DNA from: Stemphylium vesicarium
Lineage: Eukaryota > Ascomycota > Dothideomycetes > Pleosporales > Pleosporaceae
Reading direction: 5' to 3'
DNA: 40,112 nucleotides
NCBI GenBank assembly: GCA_004380135.1
Contig: QXCR01000231.1
Location: forward strand, 1-40,112
Below are positions 21,522 to 30,795 of the stretch, in pieces (position 1 is the stretch's first letter; each line of letters starts with the position of its first letter). The notes beneath the pieces were generated by a model. It searched no databases. It was not told the DNA's origin and worked only from the letters and a program-made list of their open reading frames with translations. A program made the translations under genes and the position numbers.

Positions 21522-21665
21522 GGCGCGCCGCGATCACGTGAAGTAAAATGTGAGGTCGAGGTCGCCATGGCTTCAGGAAGCTGATGTATCTGTATGGTAA
21601 AAGTGGCGGAGTTGGGATGAAAGAGTGGAAGTCGCGACGCGATAAGGGTTAAGGTTAGCGCCAGG

Positions 21666-21681
21666 TCGGCCGAGCTTCGGG
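21666..21681. promoter_or_regulatory. palindromic CGG element in the Zn2Cys6 / NCS1 divergent promoter
   Basis: TCGGCCGAGCTTCGGG lies in the 518-bp divergent promoter (21522-22039). It is identical over 16 bases to the complement of 18157-18172. The core is the perfect palindrome TCGGCCGA. The same promoter also has a TCACGTGA palindrome at 21533-21540, close to the regulator's start codon. Confidence 0.5.
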
Positions 21682-22039
21682 CGCCATCTACCCCTCTTCC
21701 TGGCGCCCACATGCATAACATCCCAACGTTTCCCAAAGCCAAATCGCAACGGTTATCTAGACGCAGGATAGTTACAGCCAGATGGAGCATGCGAAATTCC
21801 CTATCGATAGTCGATCATCTTCCCACCAATCAGTAGGCTTTGAAAGATAGGATAAGCCCCAGACTATCACCTCTCTGCCTTTATCGGACTCGACATACGG
21901 ATGCGTATCTTCAACAAGGTGTCGAGATGTGATTCGCTGCTACTCTCGAAATCCAGGCCTTCTAGGGCTTCCCCTTTGCCGCGACAAATATAGGTCGACG
22001 GGCGCTTCGAAGCATCCTAGACCAAAACACATCATCGCC

Positions 22040-23865
22040 ATGTTCTCCCCCATAGCCCTGCGCAATCGCAGCAATGCGGCAAAGGATAAGGTCAAGCTTC
22101 GTATGACAACTCCGTCAAGCTGGCGACTACCGAAGCAAAACAGTAGCATCGCTCCACCAGATGTATGGACGAACGCGGATATGGAGCCGGTACCACCGGA
22201 GAAGCGCACGTGGGGTAAAAGCGCTTTCATCACATATTGGTTCAGTGATCTCGTGACAATATCGACGTGGAGCTCTGGCTCTGCCATATTCACTATAGGT
22301 GAGCTAGCTGAGTCGGTAGACTGTAACAGACGCATACTGACTGCTGAAGGACTGACGGCAACTGACGCTGTGCTCATCACGCTCGTAGCCGGCATATGCA
22401 ATGCGATACCGACAGTACTCAACGGCGCTATTGGCTCGAATTTACACGTCCCATTTCCTATCGCATCGCGCGCAAGCTTCGGTTATTGGTTTAGCTATTT
22501 CGCCGTTGTCAGTAGAGGTATCCTTGCCATGTTCTGGTTTGGCGTACAGACGGCAAATGGTGGTACATGTGTCACAGCAGTACGTAGTCTGGAGCGCACC
22601 TCAGAGCTACCTCCGTCTGATACATACAGATCCTAAATGCCATTTGGCCCAGCTTTCGGACGATACCCAATCATCTGCCGGAATCCGTTGGCCTTACTAC
22701 CGCCGGGATGGTCTCATACTTCCTGTACTGGCTCATACAGTTTCCGTTCCTGTTGATTCCCACCCACAAGCTACAATACATGTTCTGGGTCAAGACGATC
22801 TTGCTTCCCCCCGTCGCTATCGGGATGACCGCTTGGGTAGCCGTGAAGGCAGGTGGTAGCGGCACGTTTTTCACGCGTCCAGCCACTGTACATGGTTCCG
22901 AGCGAGCTTGGCTTTGGCTGTCGAGCATGACCAGCATCACTGGGGGCTACAGCACACTCGCCGTCAACATCCCCGACTTCTCGCGCTTCAGCAAAGATCC
23001 CCAGGCGCAGTACTGGCAGATGCCGGTGATCCCGTTCTTCAAGACCATGGTGGCCCTCATGGGCATTGTATCAGCATCCGCGGCGCAACAGATCTGGGGT
23101 ACAGCTTACTGGACGCCGATTCAGATTCTTGATACCTGGATGGATACATCCGGCGGCCGTGCTGCAGCTTTCTTCTGCGCATCTATCTGGTTGCTCGGTC
23201 AGCTTAGCGTGAACATCAGCGCTAATGCCGTCTCCTTTGCCAATGATGTCACAACTCTGGCGCCAAAGTACTGCAACGTACGGCGCGGATCTGTGTTGGT
23301 AGCCTTCATTGGAGGATGGGCGCTATGCCCCTGGATCATCGTCGCATCGGGCCAGGCCTTCCTCAACTTCATGAGTGCCTACGCCATTTTCATGGCACCA
23401 ATGGCGGGAATCTTGTTCACGGACTATTGGCTGGTCAAGCACAGGAAGTACGACGTTCCCGCATTGTACGACCCGCGCGGGATCTACCGATATGGAAGCT
23501 ACGGTACCAACTGGCGGGCCGTTGTGGCGACGTTCGTCACTATCATACCCTTACTACCTGGTCTGGCGAACAAAGTCAACCCAGACCTGAAGCTTGCGGC
23601 TGGCCTCCAACATCTTTTTACCTTCAATTGGCTCTATGGTTTCTTTCTTTCCATCTTCCTGTATTACTTCTGCAATCTCTTCTTCCCAGAAAATCAAACT
23701 GTCATCTCGCATGTCGTAACTGGTTTCGAACGCCTGGATGGGATCGAAGTGGACATTGATGCATGTGGCAACATAGATGAGGGGAAAATTGGGACATCTA
23801 AAGGCGATCCTGCTACAAAGGTGTCTGAAAGACTGTCGAGCCACAGCAATAAGCTAGGCTTATGA
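22040..23865 (+). CDS. NCS1-family nucleobase/hydantoin-type permease
   Basis: Three exons, 22040-22298, 22350-22579 and 22630-23865, give 574 residues with about twelve membrane helices. Family signatures are the PVPPEKRTW motif before helix 1 (50-58), VLNGAIGSNLHVPFP, SFGYWFSYF, FWFGVQTANGG and IPNHLPES. NCS1 proteins import uracil, allantoin, hydantoins, cytosine, nicotinamide riboside or thiamine by cation symport. Specificity cannot be read here. The first intron is 51 bp, a multiple of three with no in-frame stop, so retention would insert 17 residues between the first two helices. The intron call rests on GTGAGC, a CTGAC branch point and the family alignment. It is divergent from the Zn2Cys6 gene, fitting substrate uptake for the neighbouring enzymes. 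Confidence 0.9.
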
Positions 23866-23964
23866 AATCACATGGAAAGAAGACGTCTTTGCAAAGCTTT
23901 CGTTGGTAACAACAATGCGATTGCACAAAATCCATCCTCTCATTACACCACCTTACTCTCCAGC

Positions 23965-24609
23965 TCACAGCCCAAAGTCCTCCAACTTCTGACCTTCCTC
24001 AAGGCCCCATGTCCACGTATCCAAATCCTCCACCGCACCTGACCACATGATCCCGCCTATGCTCCTGATCCCATGGCTCTGGAACCCCAGCCGACGAAAC
24101 AGCTTCCTCGCACTCTCATTTTCCTCGTTGGTAAACCCCGCAAACAGTTTCACACCTTTGACATCAGAAAAGTACTTCATCAAGCCCTGCACAGCCTCCG
24201 TAGCATATCCCTTCCCGTGATACCTTTCCAAGATGTTAAACCCCACATCCGGTATGGTCGGTCCCGGAACGCCGTCGATGCGCGCCATCTGCATGCTCAC
24301 GGTACCAATCGGCACCAACGCGCGCTCTGAGAACGGTTTCACAGCGTCTTCTTCTTCTTCGTTCTCGGGGCGCAGCGATACGAGGTGGCGGCCCCAGCCA
24401 GTTCTTTGCTGCCTTTCTCTTGAGATGGCAAGGAATTGGCGGGCTCCTTCTCGATCTGGAACTTTGTCTTTGGAGCTGGGCATAAATTTCATCGAGGCGG
24501 CGCCGTGGAGGAGCTCGACAGTTGAGTCGCAGTGCAGGTCTGAGGAGGGGTCGAAGTAGGAGATGTAGAGGCGCGGGGTTGTGATGTGAAAGTCGAAGAT
24601 TGATGACAT
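23965..24609 (-). CDS. GNAT N-acetyltransferase, RimJ/RimL type
   Basis: 214 residues from the ATG at 24609; the frame upstream has no ATG. It begins with the TPRLYISYF strand typical of RimJ/RimL-like acetyltransferases and carries the acetyl-CoA pyrophosphate loop RYHGKGYATEAV, then NEENESARKLFRRLGF, the classical late motif where Asn and the Leu-Gly-Phe turn close the fold. It transfers acetyl from acetyl-CoA to an unknown amine. Its 3' end faces that of the NCS1 permease, about 100 bp away. Its promoter lacks the cluster palindrome, so membership of the cluster is doubtful. Confidence 0.85.
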   Translation of the reverse strand: MSSIFDFHITTPRLYISYFDPSSDLHCDSTVELLHGAASMKFMPSSKDKVPDREGARQFLAISRERQQRTGWGRHLVSLRPENEEEEDAVKPFSERALVPIGTVSMQMARIDGVPGPTIPDVGFNILERYHGKGYATEAVQGLMKYFSDVKGVKLFAGFTNEENESARKLFRRLGFQSHGIRSIGGIMWSGAVEDLDTWTWGLEEGQKLEDFGL

Positions 24610-25637
24610 TTTGGATGTGTATGCTAGAGACAAGGGGAAGAAAAGCTTGTATGGGCTTTCAACAAATAGATTTGATGGAGGCGGATGCCGTGTATCGAGT
24701 CGTGTGGATCCTGTTCTGCTACCATAGCAGTGTGTTCAATATATGTTTCGGATACATTCGTAAGGCGTGATTGAATCTTAGGGCGTGGTTGCATCCTCCG
24801 ATGAGTCATCAGATTAGATACCGCAGGCAGCAACGTGATGTTGATAAGCGCTAGATGCGATGAGGAAGCTCAATGCTTATTTGAGTACTCCGGCAGCGAT
24901 AGCAAACGTGTTTTCCCTTTCCCATCGTCTTTGGCGTCGTATGAGATCGCCTTTCTAAAGCCCCGAGATCCGAGCTGTTTACTCCGAGCGCGCTAGGCCC
25001 CCACAAAGTACAGGAACGGAATCCCTTCAGCAATGTCTTATATACCCAGGTATGTATGCTCAAGGTCGGGATCATGTGATGAAGCCAGTGTTACCATCCT
25101 GTAAAGTCTACTAACATCTTGTGTAGGATGGCCGGAACGACCCCGTAGTTAAACAATCGGCGGAGTTAAGCGAAAAATTGTCTCGATGAACAGCGGTTGA
25201 GGAGCTGGAGTAGTCTTACAACATGTCGCATCGACATTCATGTCCCCATACGCGATGCGTAAAATAGTGTGAGGTCGTATCATATCGTTCAGAAGGCCGT
25301 TGAGTGGTTGGATTGTCTCGATTAGGGGAGGATGCCATCATTGCTAGGCAAGTTCAAGAACGAAAATGGAAGAAGATTGTGTCTAGATAGTTAGTCTACG
25401 CAATGAATTTGCGTCGTATTGCGTCGTATTGCGTCGGCGACATAAAGATTGGCGAGGACCAGATTTTTAGTGGAGATGGTGGGCTCTCTGGTTGCGACTG
25501 CTGCAGACCGCCAAAAGCAAAGTATAAGGGTCCCCAGAAATGTGGAGACCCCCACGCATCCCACCAACCCGTCTGCGTCCCGCTCCATTCCTCTTCATCC
25601 CAACTTTGAACTTCATTGAACCTTTCCAACGATTACC
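24610..25637. other. 1-kb intergenic region; a spliced leader or micro-ORF is possible
   Basis: No ordinary gene. A convincing plus-strand intron signature lies at 25050-25126 (GTATGT donor, TACTAAC branch point, GTGTAG acceptor). With the ATG at 25033, splicing gives only a 12-codon ORF ending at 25148, so this may be the 5' UTR of a transcript or a gene remnant. A 10-bp unit (TTGCGTCGTA) is repeated nearly three times at 25409-25437, about 200 bp before the next gene. Confidence 0.35.
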
Positions 25638-26905
25638 ATGGCTTCTACAGCAGCTGCATGGAAAAAGAAGCGCAACCGGGCGAAGGATCGACAGAGGAGG
25701 AAGGAGAAAGAGCAGTGGAAAGCGGGTTCAGACACGAGCCCTGACGAAGAGCTGCCTCCAAATGCAGCGTACGGTCCCTGGAAAGAGGTCAAAAGAGCAT
25801 GGGATGCTCGTCTCGAAGCTCAACCAGTCTCCGATGAGTCTTGGGGCGCTTTCCAACGCCGTGCGAAACAGAGGAAGGGGAGGCCTATCGAGTACCAGCC
25901 TCCCAATATCCCAGCCCACAAGACGCTGCACGTAGATGCATCGACCCCCTTGGACAGCTCAGGCAGCCCCGCGCAAAATATTGTTTTTGCTCCCGATTTC
26001 AACGTACGTGAGTAGGTCGGACCCTTGCGCTAGTCACATCTTGGAAGTCTAACACGTGTAGCGCCTACATTGATGAGGTGGTGAAAATAGAGTCTGAGTT
26101 TCGGAATGTGCTCCGTGTCTTCATTGCTGGGGATCCCGAACGCGTCGAAGCTATTGATATATCAGATGCAGGCGTAGAGAAGCTCGTGAAAGCCTTCCCG
26201 AACCTTGAAAGTGTCACTCTACACGGCACGCGCCAACTTACGAGAGTTGCATTCCCTACCATCCTCAAGAACTGCCCAAAGATTGAAGCAGTCACCATCT
26301 CTGTAGTCAAGGGCGAGACTTCGAAGCGCACACGTCTCAACAGCACTCTCGACTGGTTGATGGACACGGACTTTGTGACCAAACTGCGATACCTGGAGTT
26401 CCGCGGTGTTTACCTTAGCCCCGGGTATTGCAACTTCCTTGAATTCTTGACCAAGCGCAGACCATCGCTCGAGCTTGTTTATGAATATGGCCGGAAGGCC
26501 GTACTCATTCGCGACATGGAGAGCGGTCCCCTATCTCGCGTACCTGCTGTTGGTGAGGCCAGCACAAGCTTTGCACGACAGGAACCCGACGTCGAGGAAG
26601 AGTGGGAAAATGAATACGGTAGCTTTGGTGGCCTCGGCGATATGGGCGAGTTTGATGATTTTAGTGGCTACGATGGGGTTGACATCGACGAATCTCTTAT
26701 TTCGGCGAATCCTCGTGCCAATGCTCGCATGCTCTCGCTTCTGGGCCAGCAGGCTGCCATGAGCGATGCACTTGGTCGAGGCTTGTACGATTTCGAGATG
26801 GAAGAGGATTATGGCGGTTACGACATAGATGATGAAGGTGAAATTGACGCGGCGCAAATGCGAAAGATGCTAGGTCTGATGAGACAGATGGGGATGGGGA
26901 GATGA
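25638..26905 (+). CDS. hypothetical protein, basic N-terminus, LRR-like middle, acidic C-terminus
   Basis: Two exons, 25638-26011 and 26062-26905, give 405 residues. Of several GT donors at the junction only GTAGGT at 26012 keeps the frame; the CTAAC branch point and GTGTAG acceptor are good. Residues 9-26 are strongly basic (KKKRNRAKDRQRRKEKEQ), suggesting nuclear targeting or nucleic-acid contact. The middle (about 150-250) has leucine-rich-repeat-like strands (AFPNLESVTLHG, LRYLEFRGVYLS) as in fungal F-box/LRR proteins, but I see no F-box. The end is acidic and Gly/Asp-rich (EEDYGGYDIDDEGE). Function unknown. Confidence 0.75.
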
Positions 26906-27670
26906 TCGCATGATTTCGGACAAACGAAATAGACTTCCAAACAACAGATCGATGATCGCTACACTTTCCTCGTGCCGTCTTTGAACCACATCACCATGTC
27001 GAGGGTGATTAGTCGCATGTCTTGTGGGCGATGGGAACAGCCGATGTAGACTCAGCCCCAAAGTTTGCGTAGGTTCATCTCGCTGTCGATAAGTAATTGC
27101 TGGAGATAAGAAAGCCAAGAGTCTTGTTCAATGAACTTAGCTGTCGGAGTTAGAGGAGGTTATCGTAGAGTCAAACTAAGCGGTATCCTTCACTCAGATC
27201 AAGTTCTCGTCGTGCAGAGAGCGAGACAATGCCTATTCTTAAAATGAAGCGACATTTTGACTCGATATCTTTGTGATTGCATGAGTTCGGTCTCAAGAAT
27301 TGGATACGGGTCCCCGAGCTCATCTTCTACACATATCACTTTTACCCCCAGGTGCGAGTACGAGTGCGATGAAAGTCGAAGCACGGGCCCAACCTCTGTG
27401 GGCCGGACATGACTCCGGTGTGTCAGCAAGACGCTAGCGGGAGCTAAAACGGACTTAATGCAGCCTGCTGACGGCCATACAACCCAGTTCCAGCCGCAGC
27501 CAGGACGTCAAAAGTCCATCACCTACCCAAAACATGACGAGGCTATGCACAAGTGCGCTGCGGGGCACCACTAGAGCGGACCGATTCGTAGTCTGTCAGC
27601 AGTCTGCATATGTAAATGCTGCCACCCGCTCGGAGGATGTCATCCATAGACATTGTTTTCCCCATTCATC
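26906..27670. other. intergenic region, promoter of the bZIP-like gene
   Basis: No gene supported. A minus-strand frame at 27199-27429 has some protein-like composition but no family and no context. CCGGACATGACTCCGG at 27403-27418 pairs CCGGA and TCCGG arms around a Gcn4-like TGACTC; it could be a regulator site. Confidence 0.4.
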
Positions 27671-28700
27671 ATGTCAGCATCTCCGATGTCAGCAACTCCG
27701 ATCAACGCAGGTGCCCTCATAGAGCTAGCCTGGTCCTCTGAGCGGCCTGAATTACGCGATGTGAAGGAGGACTGGACGGGTGTGACGAACCCCGTCGAAA
27801 GAAGGAAATTGCAGAATCGCCTCAACCAGCGCGCGCGGAGTATGTTTCCCCTTTTGATGCCTGGCTACGATGGAACTATGATCTAATGCTTCACCAGGAA
27901 ACCGAGCGCAGAAGAGACAGACTCCGGCTAGCGAGTCACAGAGGGCTATCGTGGTAGATGCAGCCTCTGAGAGCGACGGGTCTATTCGTGGCAGTAGCCG
28001 TAGCACATCTGAGACGTCTGACACCAACGTCGCGGAATCAGGCGTGGCTCTACCTCGAAAGGCATGTACAGCTGCACACCCAAAGGTGCAGGAGTTGATG
28101 CGTCGCTTCTCTGAGCATGCATATCAGAGCTACATGCAAGGCACACCCGCATTGTCGCATCTGCCGCTACTCCTCAAGTACAACGTGGCCAGCGGCCTAG
28201 CCCGGAACGCCGAAATTCTAGGCGTCACTGCACAGTACTACGACTGGTACGGCATTTCGCCACTCAACAAGCAGGGCCCACTCCTAGGGTCAGAGGCTGC
28301 GGCACAGTGGCCTGCAGGTCTACGCCCGACAGACCTGCAAAGCTCTATCGAACACCATCCTTGGCTCGACTTGTTCCCGTGGCCCAAGGTCCGCAACAAC
28401 ATGCTGCAAGCCTTTCAACGCTGCGAGCCAATCGACTACGAGGATGAGCTGTGCCACGACGTATGCGAGTACAACCATCTGGACCGCAGGCCTATACTCA
28501 TCGTGTGGGGCCCGTCCGAAGACTATCGAAACTGGGAGATCGACCCTATATTCCTGGAGAAGTGGGGCTGGTTGCTGTCGGGATGTTACGAGGTCTTCGA
28601 GACGACCAACTACTGGCGAGTGAAGAGAGGCGAGAAGCCACTGTCATCGCATCAATGGCAGAGCTCCATACTAAGCAGTCTACCGGCGCAGTTCAAGTAG
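27671..28700 (+). CDS. bZIP-like protein with DUF3425
   Basis: Two exons, 27671-27839 and 27898-28700, with a 58-bp intron (GTATGT..CACCAG), give 323 residues. The N-terminal half carries the DWTGVTNPVERRKLQNR motif that opens the basic region of this fungal family and continues across the splice junction as a basic stretch. The C-terminal half is DUF3425: HPWLDLFPWPKVRNNML near 215, then NWEIDPIFLEKWGWLLSGC and a TNYWRVKRGE motif. Such proteins are treated as transcription regulators with a bZIP-like DNA-binding part, without a clear leucine zipper. Targets unknown. It is 166 bp upstream of the aldo-keto reductase on the same strand. Confidence 0.87.
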
Positions 28701-28866
28701 CAGGATCTTGACAAGGGTGTCAGCAGAGTGCGTCTTAGCTGTGGATCCTGTAGAAGTGACGCCATAGTCGTACTATCTGCAGAACATCTAAATGCTGGTT
28801 ACGCCCGCGACATGTACAGCCGAGAAGAACTAAGACCGTGAACATCTCCGAAACCAAACATTGACC

Positions 28867-30337
28867 ATGGATCCCTTCGCGCCGCCGCCAAAACCAAAAT
28901 CCGCTCTAGGATGGCACCGCACCCTCTCGCCCACCGCCAACGTCAAAGTCTCCCCCATCGCACTCGGCGGCATCAGCATCGGCAACTCCTGGAGCAAACT
29001 CTTCGGCGTAAGCGAAGACCCCGACTCCCTCCTCGACGCCTACTTCTCTCGCGGCGGCAACTTCATCGACACATCCAACACGTACAACTCGGAAGACTCA
29101 GAGCGGCTCATCGGCGAATGGATGAAGAAGCGCGGCACGCGGGACCAAATGGTCATCGCGACAAAGTACGGCGCGGGCTACCGGGCGTACAACCGCGACA
29201 AAGAGCCGCTGCAGAGTAACTTTACGGGCACGGGTGCAAAGAGCATGCATATTTCCGTGCGAGATAGTCTGAAGAAATTGAAGACTGAGTATATTGATAT
29301 ATTATATGTTCACTGGTGAGCAACAGTTACCCTAGCCCCATTTGTGAACGATTGCGCGCGCGCGTATGTGTGTGATAAAAAGTGCTAAGACAAGACGCGC
29401 AGGTGGGATGTCAGCGGTAACGTGGAGGAGATGATGCGTGCGCTACATGCCCTCGTCATGGCAGGCAAGGTCCTCTACCTTGGTGTTTCTGACACACCGG
29501 CTTGGATCGTCGTCAAGGCAAACGACTGTACGCGCCCCCATTCTACTTCACAACCCCATCCCACACCCCCAGACTGACATCCGCACCCACCAGATGCTCG
29601 CCACCACGGCCTCACCCCCTTCTCCATGTACCAAGGCCGCTGGAACGCCGCCTACCGCGACATGGAGTCGGAAATCATCCCCATGTGCGAGGATCAAGGC
29701 ATGGCAATCATATCCTGGGCCTCGCTCGGCGGCGGCCAGCTCGCAACCGACGCGCAGCGCCAGCAAGCAAACGAAGACCAAAACGCCGGAAAAGGCTTCT
29801 ACAACGCGAGTGAGAACGACATCGCCGTGTCGCGCGTGTTGGAGAAATTGGCAGAGAAGAAGGGTGTTACGTTGCAGCAAGTGGTAACGTCTCTCCCATC
29901 CCGCAGCTTGTCACGGGCCGCCCATTGCTGCACATGTCTAATGCTAATGTTGATGTCCACATAAACAGGCTCTTGCATACCTCTTCCACCAATCCACACA
30001 CGTCTTCCCCATCGTCGGTGTACAGACCGTGTCGCACATCGAAGCCATGGCTCCTGCTCTTTCCATAGCGCTGTCCGACGAGGAAATCGACGCGATACAA
30101 GATGCTGCGCCGTTTAACCCGCTTTTCCCCATGAGTTTCATCTTTGGCGGCGGACAGAGGTATAGCACTAGGTTGACGGCGGCGGATCAGACGAATTATC
30201 AGATGGCTGCTTGGATTGATGCGCCGCCAAAGCGTCCGGTGAGTTTTCTTTTTTCTTTGTTTTTTGTGGACGACTAGGGGTGCGTGGGGATGCGGTGGGC
30301 TAATGTGTGTGTGTAGGGATATGCGCCACGGTTGTAG
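28867..30337 (+). CDS. aldo-keto reductase, aryl-alcohol dehydrogenase / norsolorinic-acid-reductase type
   Basis: Five exons: 28867-29315, 29403-29527, 29594-29883, 29969-30238 and 30317-30337. The introns are 87, 66, 85 and 78 bp, all GT..AG, and all joins stay in frame to give 384 residues ending GYAPRL. The catalytic set is Asp68 and Tyr73 (IDTSNTYN), Lys100 (IATKYGAG) and His149 (LYVHWWD). Length and the MYQGRWNAAYRDMESEIIPMC segment match the AAD / norsolorinic acid reductase-like group, NADPH-dependent cytosolic enzymes reducing aromatic aldehydes or polyketide ketones. No other secondary-metabolism gene is adjacent, so a housekeeping aldehyde reductase is as likely. The first intron holds an alternating purine-pyrimidine run at about 29353-29374. 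Confidence 0.9.
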
Positions 30338-30795
30338 GCCCCTCTCTCTACAGTACCATGGTTGTTATCCTGGCCAACTCCATATGGCTTTTACCATTTC
30401 CGAAGTGAATCGAATTTTTTTTCCTCTTTTTTTTTCACGAGCCTATTTGTAGATTCAAGAAAAAGGGTGTGCAAATGCTCAGTTTAAACGAGTGTATTTG
30501 GCTGTTATGCAGCTTTCTAAATGGTAGCAAATGCGCTCAAACATTGTCGTCGCGTATTTCAAATTCTCTCTTCTTGCACAACTTCTTTCACCTCCAACCG
30601 TCATATTTCATCCTCCTTAGTACCATGGTTTAGATCGGGTTGCCTCCTTGGTATCCATCTCATCTCCATTTCCATCCATTTTCAACGACTCAAAGCTTTT
30701 CGAACGCTCTCTGAGCTTTTCTCCCTCCTCCTCTAAACGTCTCTCTTACCCTTTCCTCCAATCTCTTACTCACATGCTCTCGCCACATCTAGGTC
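30338..30795. other. convergent 3' region between aldo-keto reductase and Argonaute
   Basis: T-rich runs (about 30416-30436) and CT-rich sequence; presumably 3' UTRs and polyadenylation signals of both genes. No gene seen. Confidence 0.5.

Noticed and set aside
25409..25437. TTGCGTCGTA repeated nearly three times as a possible CRISPR-like or regulatory array
   Set aside because: Direct tandem units without spacers in a fungal genome; a microsatellite-type repeat only.
27199..27429. 76-codon minus-strand frame
   Set aside because: Somewhat protein-like but isolated, without start context, splice partners or recognisable family.
28867..30337. Assigning the aldo-keto reductase to a polyketide toxin cluster
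   Set aside because: Its family includes such enzymes, but no synthase, oxidase or transporter of a secondary-metabolite pathway lies next to it in this window.
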